Below the pieces are notes generated by a model. It searched no databases and was not told where the DNA came from. It saw nothing but the letters and a program-made list of their open reading frames with translations. Positions 45,560-53,755 of a stretch of DNA of 64,000 bases are shown in pieces. How positions within the stretch are numbered: the first letter of the stretch is position 1; each line of letters starts with the position of its first letter. The position numbers and the translations under genes are program-made. Source of the DNA: Seongchinamella unica (GTDB lineage: Bacteria > Pseudomonadota > Gammaproteobacteria > Pseudomonadales > Halieaceae); assembly GCF_004354085.1 (NCBI RefSeq), contig NZ_SMSE01000001.1, forward strand, positions 1,045,724 through 1,109,723, read 5' to 3'.

Positions 45560-45772
45560 ATGGGCCGGAGAAACGATCAAACCAGCAGCAGTGAGAAGAA
45601 CCGCATCCGCGCGGAGATCGACAGGCAGATCCGCGCCTACCTGCAACAGGGAGGCAGGATCGACGTAGTGGCGGCCCACGATCGTGGCCCGCGCAAGGCG
45701 ATCGGGTCGGTCTGGCACGGGCCCGACGACATACCCGCCATCGAAGCAGAAAACCCTTCGTGCCCGACCTGA
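45560..45772 (+). CDS. small basic/acidic cytoplasmic protein of unknown function
   Basis: The 70-residue product has a helix-forming start (SEKNRIRAEIDRQIRAYLQQ) followed by GGRIDVVAAHDRGPR and a Trp-containing end. GGAGG eight bases before the ATG supports translation. Short proteins with an Arg/Glu helix and a GGxIxxV turn are common in gammaproteobacteria, but I cannot name a family. It is convergent with another unknown gene; a small GGTGGT/ACCACC hairpin at 45777-45792 separates them. Confidence 0.65.
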   Translation: MGRRNDQTSSSEKNRIRAEIDRQIRAYLQQGGRIDVVAAHDRGPRKAIGSVWHGPDDIPAIEAENPSCPT

Positions 45773-45803
45773 GCGGGGTGGTGAACACCACCTGTGGCCC
45801 TGT

Positions 45804-46151
45804 CTACAGGTCAGTCTCCTGCCGAAACTCCCGTTCGATCCGCTGCTCCTGTTCGTAACGGCTGATGCCCTTGCGCGCGGCGCTTTGCCGCATGCGCTGG
45901 GCAAAACGCTGACGCCGGTAGCGCGCCACCAGGCGGGGAAAGCGTTCCTGTTCGATCTCGCCGGCAATCAGTTGCTCGATGAAGGCGATATCGATGCCCA
46001 CCCTGTAGGCGATCCGGCTGGGACGAATCTTGTGGGCGTGGAACTCCGCCACGATGTGAATCTGTTCCTCGCGGCTGTGGGTACAGACCCGGGAGTAGCC
46101 GTAGGGGGGAGAGGGAGTGCGCGGATCGTCGCTGTCAATCTGGTAGTTCAT
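45804..46151 (-). CDS. conserved-looking basic protein, possible helix-turn-helix
   Basis: The 115-residue product starts with a polar region (DDPRTPSPPYGYS) and continues REEQIHIVAEFHAHKIRPSR-IAYRVGIDIAFIEQLIAGE, which has the spacing of a helix-turn-helix, then an Arg-rich helical tail (RYRRQRFAQRMRQSA). This suggests nucleic-acid binding, by inference. The start at 46151 is chosen because upstream codons do not read as protein; the ribosome site is weak. No family recognised. Confidence 0.6.
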   Translation of the reverse strand: MNYQIDSDDPRTPSPPYGYSRVCTHSREEQIHIVAEFHAHKIRPSRIAYRVGIDIAFIEQLIAGEIEQERFPRLVARYRRQRFAQRMRQSAARKGISRYEQEQRIEREFRQETDL

Positions 46152-46457
46152 GGCAACATTATTAGCAGCTGGTCGAAATAATGCCAAGCTGCTGCGCCGC
46201 AGTTTTGTTGCCCGACCCGACCGTTTGCGAACAGGACAGGTAACAAATTCCGGGCAAATCCGGGGCAAATCCCGGCGCTCACCCCAAAGGTCCACATTAA
46301 ATCCAGCGATAAACCCCCTGGCAGCCGTCACCCGCGCTTCACGGGAAACCGATGCCTACGGGGACTCTCCCGGCACCGGAACATAAAACCAGCTGGCGGG
46401 ATCGCCAGCCGGGTGCAATACTTAAGGGCCAACCCCAAGCACTAACAGGGAGGCTCC
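46152..46457. other. 306-bp gap without a gene
   Basis: Divergent spacer between an unknown gene and the DUF3012 gene. It holds a short direct repeat GGGCAAATCC (about 46254-46275) and a GCTGGCG/CGCCAGC hairpin near 46390-46408. No coding sequence or clear promoter is seen. Confidence 0.4.
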
Positions 46458-46721
46458 ATGAAGCGCCTGCTAATCATTTCCAGCATTCTCGCCCTCGCCG
46501 CCTGCTCAGCAGAGCCCGGCAGCGAACAGTGGTGCGAGGCCAAGCAAGAACAACCCAAGTCGGAATGGACGGCCTCTGACGCCGGCACCTACGCCAAGAA
46601 TTGTATTATCGATGGCATGGAAGTAGGCTCGGAGAAGTGGTGTGAAGACCTGGCTGGCAAACCCAAGGGTGAATGGACGGCCAACGAGGCCTCCACCTAC
46701 GCCAAACATTGTGTAATGTAA
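46458..46721 (+). CDS. DUF3012 lipoprotein with two tandem domains
   Basis: The 87-residue product has a lipobox (SSILALAACSA) and two copies of the DUF3012 unit: GSEQWCEAKQEQPKSEWTA and GSEKWCEDLAGKPKGEWTA, each followed by a TYAK-[NH]C end. The paired Cys in each unit probably form a disulfide. Members are small envelope lipoproteins of unknown function. GGAGG sits six bases before the ATG. Most members I know of have a single unit, so the tandem form is noteworthy. Confidence 0.88.
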   Translation: MKRLLIISSILALAACSAEPGSEQWCEAKQEQPKSEWTASDAGTYAKNCIIDGMEVGSEKWCEDLAGKPKGEWTANEASTYAKHCVM

Positions 46722-46738
46722 CCAGGAATCCCTACCCC

Positions 46739-47542
46739 ATGATCAAGACACTGAAGCAGCTCCTGCTGGGTGCGGTCGTTGCCCTCTCACTCATCAGCGG
46801 CGCCCAGGCGGGAGAGACCCTGCAACGTATTATCGACTTCAAGACACTCAAGGTAGGTATGTCTGCCGATCAGCCGCCGATGACCGCCCTGAACCGCCAG
46901 GGAGGGGTTATGGGTATGGATGTGGACCTCGCCCGAGGGCTGGCAAAGGCCATGCGGGTGCAACTGGATATCAAGGTGCTGCCCTTTGGCAACCTGCTCG
47001 ATGCCCTGGAAAAAGGCGAAATCGACATGATCATGTCGAACATGTCCATTACTCCGGAGCGCACGGAAAAAGCCCATTTTGTCGGCCCCTACATGATGAC
47101 CGGCAAGTCGATTCTGACCCGCAATTCGGTGCTGGCCGAGGCTGAGGATACCGGAGCTTTCAACCGGGAAGACCTGAAACTGGCGGCGGTGGCAAATTCC
47201 ACCAGCTCCGTGTTCATTCGTGAAAACGCCCCGGCAGCAAATCTCATAGAGACAGACAGCTCGGACGAGGCTGTGGCCCTGCTGCTGGCCGGTAAAGTCG
47301 ACGGCGTAATCGCCGATATGTCGGTAACCAAGCTGGCGGTACTGCGTAACCGGGGTGCCGGCCTGGTAACACTCAAGCAGCCCCTCACTCTGGAGCCAGT
47401 CGGTATCGCCGTGAGCAAGACCGATCCGGAGTTCCAGAACCTGGTGGATAATTTTCTCGGTGCCTTCGGCAAAACCGGCGTGCTCTCCCAGCTGCGCAAG
47501 AAGTGGTTTGAAGACGGCGACTGGATAGCCGCCCTCCCCTGA
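46739..47542 (+). CDS. periplasmic solute-binding protein, family 3
   Basis: The 267-residue product has a signal peptide (VVALSLISGAQAGE) and the family 3 binding fold (LKVGMSADQPPMTALNRQGG; GMDVDLARGLAKAM; GEIDMIMSNMSITPERTEKA; an end RKKWFEDGDW). Such proteins bind amino acids or other polar solutes for ABC uptake or act as sensors. No ABC permease or ATPase gene is nearby, so an orphan or sensing role is possible. It follows the DUF3012 gene by 17 bp. Confidence 0.87.
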   Translation: MIKTLKQLLLGAVVALSLISGAQAGETLQRIIDFKTLKVGMSADQPPMTALNRQGGVMGMDVDLARGLAKAMRVQLDIKVLPFGNLLDALEKGEIDMIMSNMSITPERTEKAHFVGPYMMTGKSILTRNSVLAEAEDTGAFNREDLKLAAVANSTSSVFIRENAPAANLIETDSSDEAVALLLAGKVDGVIADMSVTKLAVLRNRGAGLVTLKQPLTLEPVGIAVSKTDPEFQNLVDNFLGAFGKTGVLSQLRKKWFEDGDWIAALP

Positions 47543-47617
47543 TACGGTGACAGGGTTCTGCGTCGCCACTGCGCGCTCGCGGCGACACTCACTGTCAGCC
47601 TGTGGCCGGGGTGGTCT

Positions 47618-48589
47618 GTGAACCAGGCGGAACCGGTTGTCATCGCCCACCGGGGCGCCTCCGGCTATTTGCCCGAACACTGCCTCGCGGCCAAGGCCGT
47701 GGCTCACGCCATGGGCGCAGACTTCATCGAGCAGGACGTTGTCCTGACCCGGGACCGGATGCCCATTGTTCTCCATGACATCTACCTGGAGAGCACGACC
47801 GATGTCGAACAGCGCTTTGGGGACCGGGCCCGCAGTGACGGGCGATTCTATGCCCTGGACTTTGACCTCGCAGAGATCCGCCAGCTGCGCCTGCACGAGC
47901 GCAGCTACCGGGATGAAGCGGGTACCGAGCGGGCCTACTTCCCCGACCGATTTCCGCTGGGGCAGAGTACATTCAGTGTGCCCACCCTCGAAGAGGACAT
48001 TCAGCTCATCGCCGGCCTGGACCGCAGCCGCGGCACCACCACCGGACTCTACATTGAGCTGAAGGCGCCGCGCTGGCACAGGGCACAGGGCTACGACATT
48101 GCCTCGGCGATTCTCGCTGTCCTGCATCGCAGCGGCTATGCCGACAAACCGGACCAGGTGTACCTGCAGTGTTTTGACGACCAGACCCTGATCGACCTGA
48201 AAACCAGGACCTCACTGCCACTCATCCAGCTGATTGGCGACAACAGCTGGGGAGAAGACGGCGGTGTCGACTACGACGCCATGCGCACCGACCACGGTCT
48301 TGCCAAAGTGGCCAGCTATGCGCAGGGCATAGGGCCATGGATTCCCCAGGTCATCGAACAGGGCCCGCAAGGCTTGCAGCCGACTGAACTCATCGCACTG
48401 GCGAGGCGTCACCGGCTTCTGGTTCATCCCTATACCCTGCGCCGTGACCAGCTACCTGAAGGCGTGGACAATGTCGACCAATTACACCGTGCGCTGTTTG
48501 AACTGGCGGGCGTCGACGGCGTGTTTACCGACTTCCCGGACCTCACCGGCGCCTACCTGAAATCCCGGCGATCAACGACAGGGCGATAG
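47618..48589 (+). CDS. glycerophosphodiester phosphodiesterase (GlpQ-like)
   Basis: The 323-residue enzyme hydrolyses glycerophosphodiesters to glycerol 3-phosphate and an alcohol. Visible active-site parts: IAHRGASGYLPEHC (His, Arg), FIEQDVVLTRD (metal-binding Glu and Asp) and IVLHD (His). YIELKAP and YLQCFD follow the GlpQ pattern. The only usable in-frame start is a GTG at 47618, giving a cytoplasmic form. However, the in-frame codons before it (47558 on) read LRRHCALAATLTVSLWPGWS, a signal-peptide-like leader with no ATG, GTG or TTG. A CTG start or an upstream mutation may be involved. Periplasmic GlpQ proteins have such a leader. Confidence 0.9.
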   Translation: MNQAEPVVIAHRGASGYLPEHCLAAKAVAHAMGADFIEQDVVLTRDRMPIVLHDIYLESTTDVEQRFGDRARSDGRFYALDFDLAEIRQLRLHERSYRDEAGTERAYFPDRFPLGQSTFSVPTLEEDIQLIAGLDRSRGTTTGLYIELKAPRWHRAQGYDIASAILAVLHRSGYADKPDQVYLQCFDDQTLIDLKTRTSLPLIQLIGDNSWGEDGGVDYDAMRTDHGLAKVASYAQGIGPWIPQVIEQGPQGLQPTELIALARRHRLLVHPYTLRRDQLPEGVDNVDQLHRALFELAGVDGVFTDFPDLTGAYLKSRRSTTGR

Positions 48590-48726
48590 GCCACCTGGCC
48601 AGGCCCTTTTGTGATCTTTGCCACTGGCACTCACCGCGGCAACAGGGCATCATCAAGCCCTGAGGCACGGCCCTCTGACCGCTTCGGGCTTTCTGCCGGG
48701 CGGCAACAACCCAGTTTGGATAAACC

Positions 48727-50175
48727 GTGACGCCCAAAGTAAACAGACGCACCAAAATCGTAGCTACCATCGGCCCCGGCAGCGAATCCGAGGACATGAT
48801 AGCCCGGCTGATCGCCGCTGGAGTTAATGTTTTTCGCCTCAATTTCAGCCATGGCACCAGTGAGCAGCACGCCGAGGTGGCGCGGCGGATTCGCAAGCAG
48901 TCCGCTATCGCCGGCCGCTACGTTGGCATTCTGGCGGACCTGCAGGGCCCCAAGATACGTATCAGCACCTTTCGCGATGACGCCATCGAGCTGGCCGCCG
49001 GGGACAGCTTCCGCCTTGATCTCACTTTGGCTGAAGGCGAGGGCGATAGTCGCGGCGTAGGCCTTGACTACCGTGAGCTGTGCAGCAGCGTCAGCCGGGG
49101 TGACACGCTGCTGCTGGACGATGGGCGGATCCGCCTGCGAGTCGACGAGGTAGAGGCCAGCGCGGTGAACTGTACCGTGCTTATCGGCGGCAAACTGAGC
49201 TCCCGCAAGGGTATTAACCGGCTGGGAGGCGGGCTCGCCGCCCCCGCCCTGACCACCAAGGACATGGCCGACATCGACAGTCTCACGGAGGTCAGGCCGG
49301 ATTTTGTCGCTGTTTCCTTTGTCTCCAGCGAAGAGGACATTTTCCAGACCCGGGAGCTGCTGCAAAAACACGGTATGGACCCGGGAATCATCGCCAAGAT
49401 CGAACGTGCAGAAGTGGTAGCCGACGGGGACGTACTCAACGGCATTATCCTCGCCTCGCTGGGAGTGATGGTCGCGCGGGGCGACCTGGGTGTGGAGGTG
49501 GGTGACGCCCAGTTGATAGGCATCCAGAAAGAGCTGATTGCCCGCGCCCGCAAGATGGACCGGGTGGTGATTACCGCCACCCAGATGATGGAGTCCATGA
49601 TAGACAGCTCAATGCCCACCCGGGCTGAGGTGTTCGATGTTGCCAACGCGGTGCTGGACGGTACCGACGCGGTGATGTTATCGGCCGAGACTGCGGTCGG
49701 GAAATACCCGGTGGAGGTGGTTGCCGCCATGGCCGACGCCGCCCTGGGGGCCGAACGCCAGGCGGTCGCCCGAACCTCCCACTACCGCCTGGATCGGCAG
49801 TTCTCTTCGCCCCAGGAAACCATCGCCATGTCCGCTATCTACGCAGCCAACCACTACAGCGATGTGCGCGGGATCGCCTGCCTGACGGAAAGTGGCAACA
49901 CGCCGCTGCTGATGTCCCGTTTGAGTTCAGGGCTACCTATTTTTGGCCTCAGCAGCAAGGCTGAAACACTGCAGAAGCTCTGCCTGTGCCGGGGCGTAAT
50001 CCCCCTCTACTTCGATGCCAGCGTCTTCGATCACGACGAAGTCGACGCCCAGGCCATAGAGTTTCTGAAAGACGGCGGTTACCTGCAGCGGGGGGACGCC
50101 ATCCTGCTGACCAAGGGCACCGTCATGGGAAGGTCCGGTTCGACCAATATCATTAAAATTCTGCCGGTACAGTAA
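48727..50175 (+). CDS. pyk: pyruvate kinase
   Basis: The 482-residue glycolytic enzyme converts phosphoenolpyruvate and ADP to pyruvate and ATP. It starts at a GTG with RRTKIVATIGPGSES, then FRLNFSHGT, ADLQGPKIR, IAKIERAEV (catalytic Lys/Glu), GVMVARGDLGVE and ITATQMMESMIDS, all pyruvate kinase hallmarks, followed by the C-terminal allosteric domain. The glucokinase gene starts on the base after its stop codon, so the two are one operon. The type (PykA or PykF) is not assigned from sequence alone. Confidence 0.95.
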   Translation: MTPKVNRRTKIVATIGPGSESEDMIARLIAAGVNVFRLNFSHGTSEQHAEVARRIRKQSAIAGRYVGILADLQGPKIRISTFRDDAIELAAGDSFRLDLTLAEGEGDSRGVGLDYRELCSSVSRGDTLLLDDGRIRLRVDEVEASAVNCTVLIGGKLSSRKGINRLGGGLAAPALTTKDMADIDSLTEVRPDFVAVSFVSSEEDIFQTRELLQKHGMDPGIIAKIERAEVVADGDVLNGIILASLGVMVARGDLGVEVGDAQLIGIQKELIARARKMDRVVITATQMMESMIDSSMPTRAEVFDVANAVLDGTDAVMLSAETAVGKYPVEVVAAMADAALGAERQAVARTSHYRLDRQFSSPQETIAMSAIYAANHYSDVRGIACLTESGNTPLLMSRLSSGLPIFGLSSKAETLQKLCLCRGVIPLYFDASVFDHDEVDAQAIEFLKDGGYLQRGDAILLTKGTVMGRSGSTNIIKILPVQ

Positions 50176-51135
50176 ATGGTCACAAATACCCGAATGGTAG
50201 CCGACGTCGGCGGCACCAATACACGCATCGCCCTTTTCGATGAGCAGCTAAACGAGTTCAGGGCGGTATCCAGCTTCAGTAACCGCGATCACCAGAGCCT
50301 GTCCCATGTGATCAACCACTGGCGGCAGCAACTGGATGAGGCCTGGCCGACGGCCGCCTGTATCGCAGCCGCCGCGCCCCCTTCCGGTGACCAGGTTTCC
50401 ATGATTAACATTGGCTGGTCGTTTTCCCTCAAGGAAATGGCCAGGGAGTTTGAATTCAGCCAGCTGGGCTGGCTCAACGACTTCCAGGCCAACGCACACG
50501 CACTGCCTTACCTGAGCCCATCTGACCTGCAGCAGATCCATCCAGGCCAGGAAACAGAGCACAGCATACTGGCCACGGTAGGCCCCGGAACCGGCCTGGG
50601 CGGCGCCTCCCTGCGCTGGGCGGCGGGTGTGCCCTACGCGGCTTGTGGCGAACCCGGCCACGCCGGCCTCTCCCCGGGCAACGACCTCGAGATTGCCATC
50701 TTCAAAGCCCTGCTTCCGATCCACGGCAATATCTACGCCGAGCTGCTGGTGTCGGGAATCGGCCTGGTCAGGCTCTACAACTGCATCGCCGAAATTCACG
50801 GCAGCAAACCCCAAGCACTGGACCCGGCGGACGTATCAAGGCTGGCGCTGGAGGGGGCGGATGAACACTGTGTGCTGGCACTGGACACTTTCTGCGCGCT
50901 GCTCGGTTCCGCCTGCGGCGATTTTGTGCTCGATAACGGTGCCTACGGCGGCCTGTTCATCGCCGGCGGTATCGTGCCCCGCATGATCGACTTCCTGCAG
51001 CGCAGTGATTTCCTGGCGCGCTTCCAGGACAAGGGCGCGATGCAGGAGCACCTGCGGGCGATACCGGTAAACGTCATTATCGCCGACAACCCGGGGCTGA
51101 TCGGCGCCGCCAATGCCCCGCTTCAACCCGGCTGA
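50176..51135 (+). CDS. glk: glucokinase
   Basis: The 319-residue enzyme phosphorylates glucose with ATP. It shows the proteobacterial Glk features: ADVGGTNTRIALFD (phosphate loop), WLNDFQANAHALPYL (catalytic Asp), VGPGTGLGGASL, CGEPGHAGLSP (sugar-binding Glu and His) and GGLFIAGGIVPRM. It has no His/Cys-rich ROK zinc site. It lies directly after pyruvate kinase, with the two-component system converging; the last 13 bases overlap the histidine kinase gene. Confidence 0.93.
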   Translation: MVTNTRMVADVGGTNTRIALFDEQLNEFRAVSSFSNRDHQSLSHVINHWRQQLDEAWPTAACIAAAAPPSGDQVSMINIGWSFSLKEMAREFEFSQLGWLNDFQANAHALPYLSPSDLQQIHPGQETEHSILATVGPGTGLGGASLRWAAGVPYAACGEPGHAGLSPGNDLEIAIFKALLPIHGNIYAELLVSGIGLVRLYNCIAEIHGSKPQALDPADVSRLALEGADEHCVLALDTFCALLGSACGDFVLDNGAYGGLFIAGGIVPRMIDFLQRSDFLARFQDKGAMQEHLRAIPVNVIIADNPGLIGAANAPLQPG

Positions 51136-52514
51136 GAAAAGCTCACCCGGGCGCAGAAGCCCCGACCGCTGTCTGCCGGCCCGGTATCGAGCCGGGCGCC
51201 ATGCAGCAGGGCGATACGCCCCACAATAGACAGGCCCAGGCCGGCGCCCAGGCCGGCACTGCCCGGCACCCGATAGAAGCGCTCACCCAGGCGGGCATGC
51301 TCCGCTGCCGACAGCGGCTCGCAATCGTTGCAGACCTCCAGACAAACCTCACCCCCCTGCTGACGCAGGGATACAGTCACCTCGGGCTTGCCACTGCTGT
51401 ACCTGAAAGCATTGGTCAACAGGTTGCGAAACATGATCGCGAGCGCTTCCGTGTTGCCCTGCAGGCTGATCGCCGGCCCATCCTCCAGTACCAGCGACAG
51501 CTGCCGGTCGGCGGCAAGGTGGGCGGTATCCGCTGCCGCTTCGGTGAGCAAGGCCCGCAGGTCGATTTCGCTTCGGCCCAGCGGCGCGTCCGGGTCCAGC
51601 CGGGCCAGAGTGAGCAACTGCTCTACCGTGTGAGTCGCCCTGTCAACACGCTGGGTGATGCGGGACAACATGCTGGCCGCCGGTTGCTCGCGCAGCTGGC
51701 GCTGGCAGAGCTGCACCTCGGTTTTGATGGCGGCCAGGGGCGTGAGCAGTTCATGGGCCGCGTTGGCGGTAAATCGTTGTTCACTTTCCATGGCCTCAGC
51801 CAGCCTCGCCAGCAGGTTGTTCAGCGCTGACACCACGCTGTCCAGTTCAGCGGGAACATCGTCGGTCGCAACCGGGTCGAGAAGACCGGGTTTGCGCCTG
51901 GAAATTTGCGCAGCTAGGTGCTTCAACGGCTGCAGTCCCCCGGCGACCCCCAGGTAAAGTACCGCAATCGTCAACGGCACTACGATCAGCAGCGGGAGAA
52001 ATGCGCGCCCCAGGGTGCCTAGCATATCGCGCCGGGCTGCACCCAGCTCTATGCCCACTTGCACCCAGAGACCGGTCGCCGGGTCTCGCTTGCTGAGCAG
52101 CCGCCAGTGACCGGAACCGCCGCCCAGTTCGCGATCGGCGAGGCCTTCCCGGGTCGGGCGTTCGAACAGCGGTGAACCCGCCACGATGGCGATGCGGGTC
52201 TGGTTTTCCCAGACATTGATGGCCGGTGCCAAGCCCTCGCTGAACGGCCCCTCGATGACAATCGGCTCCAGGTGGGCCTGGTCATAGTCCACGCCACTCC
52301 AGGCCTCGTACAGGGGCTGTCCCTGGGCCAGCTGGCGCTCAAATACCCGGGTAATATAGTTGACCAGGTCCGCATACTGCCCGAGCTGACGGTCCACCTG
52401 CTCCAGCAGCACCCGGTTGGAGTAAAAGTAAGTCACTACCGCGGAGCCAATCCAGGCAAAAAGTGTGAGGGCCAGCAGGATCCAGGTCAGGCGCTTTTGC
52501 AGGGAAAGGGTCAT
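51123..52514 (-). CDS. two-component sensor histidine kinase
   Basis: The 463-residue membrane protein has an N-terminal span (LTWILLALTLFAWIGSAVVT), a ~130-residue periplasmic sensor region, a second span (PLLIVVPLTIAVLYLGVAGG, about 175-195), a HAMP-like linker, the H-box FTANAAHELLTPLAAIKTEV (phospho-His), N-box LLTNAFRYSS, and G-box GAGLGLSIVGRI. The form fits the QseC/TctE/PmrB group. It is translationally coupled (ATGA) to the response regulator gene upstream. The stimulus is unknown. The link with pyk-glk is by position only; in Pseudomonas a two-component system also lies near glk. Confidence 0.9.
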   Translation of the reverse strand: MTLSLQKRLTWILLALTLFAWIGSAVVTYFYSNRVLLEQVDRQLGQYADLVNYITRVFERQLAQGQPLYEAWSGVDYDQAHLEPIVIEGPFSEGLAPAINVWENQTRIAIVAGSPLFERPTREGLADRELGGGSGHWRLLSKRDPATGLWVQVGIELGAARRDMLGTLGRAFLPLLIVVPLTIAVLYLGVAGGLQPLKHLAAQISRRKPGLLDPVATDDVPAELDSVVSALNNLLARLAEAMESEQRFTANAAHELLTPLAAIKTEVQLCQRQLREQPAASMLSRITQRVDRATHTVEQLLTLARLDPDAPLGRSEIDLRALLTEAAADTAHLAADRQLSLVLEDGPAISLQGNTEALAIMFRNLLTNAFRYSSGKPEVTVSLRQQGGEVCLEVCNDCEPLSAAEHARLGERFYRVPGSAGLGAGLGLSIVGRIALLHGARLDTGPADSGRGFCARVSFSQPG

Positions 52515-53179
52515 CGCGGAATGCGGTAACCCACGCCGCGCATAGTCTCGATGCTATCGCCACCAAAGCGTTTGCGCAGACGGGAAATATAGACTTCAAC
52601 GGTGTTGGATCCCACTTCCTCGCCCCAGCTGTAAATGCCTTCTTCCAGCCTGGCCCGGGAGACGAACCGTCCGGCGTTACGAACCAGTATTTCCAGTATC
52701 GCGTATTCCCTTGCGGTCAGGTCCAGCACCGATCCGCCAAATGCCACCACCCGGTCGACGGGGTTGATAACGATACCGCCGGCTTCCAGTTGCTGGCCGG
52801 TCCGTTCACCGGTGCGGCGCAACAGGGTGCGAATGCGGGCGAACAACTCATCCATCTCGAAGGGTTTGGTCAGATAATCGTCGGCGCCGGAATCGAGACC
52901 GTCTACCTTGTCCTCAAGGGTATTGCGTGCGGTTAACAGCAGTACCGGCAGATCGTGCTTGTCTGCCCGCAGTTGCCTCAGTACCTGCATGCCGGGAACG
53001 CCCGGCAGGTTGAGGTCCAGAACCAGCAGATCGTAGGGGGTGGCTCCCAGGGTGGCGCGTACCGGCTCACCACTGCGCAACCAGTCGACGGCGTATTGTT
53101 CCAGGCGCAACGCCGCATCCAGGGATTCCCCCAACTGCACATCATCTTCCACCAGCAGTATACGCAAGCCCGAATCCAT
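52511..53179 (-). CDS. OmpR/PhoB-type response regulator
   Basis: The 222-residue regulator has a receiver domain (RILLVEDDVQLGESLDAAL; phospho-acceptor Asp in LLVLDLNLPGVPGM; LLTARNTLEDKVDGLDSGAD; Lys in YLTKPFEMDELFARI) and a winged-helix DNA-binding domain (LTAREYAILEILVRNAGRFV; RARLEEGIYSWGEEVGSNTV; YISRLRKRFG). The start at ATG 53179 gives the standard length; an in-frame extension upstream is not receiver-like. It is the first gene of the kinase pair. Confidence 0.92.
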   Translation of the reverse strand: MDSGLRILLVEDDVQLGESLDAALRLEQYAVDWLRSGEPVRATLGATPYDLLVLDLNLPGVPGMQVLRQLRADKHDLPVLLLTARNTLEDKVDGLDSGADDYLTKPFEMDELFARIRTLLRRTGERTGQQLEAGGIVINPVDRVVAFGGSVLDLTAREYAILEILVRNAGRFVSRARLEEGIYSWGEEVGSNTVEVYISRLRKRFGGDSIETMRGVGYRIPR

Positions 53180-53451
53180 CTGAGATTGACCAGATCCAAA
53201 GGGTATACCCTGCCCGGTCAAGATGAAACAGGCCTGAAGCCTGGCCGCAAAACAGGCATTATTGCCAAATAACAGTGCTTGAAATAATCGGCAAGGTTCG
53301 CAATCTGGTGTTACACTCAAAAAAGCTGAAGGTTTTCAGCGAGATTTGGATAGCGGTCGAAGTTCCCACGAGTTCGTCGGTACGTAAACCATATACACTT
53401 AGATAAACAGCTGCGTTCACTGCGGCGTGGCAAGCAATACAGGTAAAAGTT
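53180..53451. promoter_or_regulatory. divergent region with long cold-shock leader
   Basis: The 272-bp gap holds the response regulator promoter and a leader for the cold-shock gene. A small hairpin (GCTGAA/TTCAGC near 53325-53340) lies in the probable 5' leader, which could be up to ~120 bases. Long structured leaders are a known trait of cspA-type genes. I cannot define the promoter. Confidence 0.35.
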
Positions 53452-53658
53452 ATGTCTACAACTACCGGAACCGTTAAATGGTTTAACGAGAGCAAGGGCT
53501 TCGGCTTCATCGAGCGCGAGGACGGTCCCGATGTATTCGTTCACTTCAGCGCTATCAAGGGGGACGGATTCCGTACCCTGGCAGATGGCCAGAAAGTCCA
53601 GTTTGACGTTACTGACGGCCAGAAAGGCCCCCAGGCGGAAAACGTAATCGCGCTGTAA
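53452..53658 (+). CDS. cold-shock domain protein (CspA family)
   Basis: The 68-residue protein is a single cold-shock domain: [20 protein letters not shown] (RNP1 KGFGFI), DVFVHFSAI (RNP2) and [20 protein letters not shown]. It binds single-stranded RNA or DNA and acts as an RNA chaperone. The length and motifs match CspA family members. A strong terminator follows 20 bases after the stop, so it is a single-gene unit. Cold induction is not proven by sequence. Confidence 0.95.
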   Translation: MSTTTGTVKWFNESKGFGFIEREDGPDVFVHFSAIKGDGFRTLADGQKVQFDVTDGQKGPQAENVIAL

Positions 53659-53677
53659 GCACTTTACGGCAGATACT

Positions 53678-53705
53678 AAAAAGGAGCCAACCGGCTCCTT
53701 TTTTT
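53678..53705 (+). terminator. rho-independent terminator of the cold-shock gene
   Basis: AAAAAGGAGCC (53678-53688) pairs with GGCTCCTTTTT around a 4-base loop, with seven T's at 53699-53705. Confidence 0.92.
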
Positions 53706-53755
53706 GTGCCTGCCAGACGCCAACCCGCAAGCGGGAGGCGGCTGGGTTCAGAGAC

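Noticed and set aside
46787-48127. Long minus-strand open frame across the binding-protein and phosphodiesterase genes
   Set aside because: It spans two well-supported plus-strand genes and has no recognisable domain.
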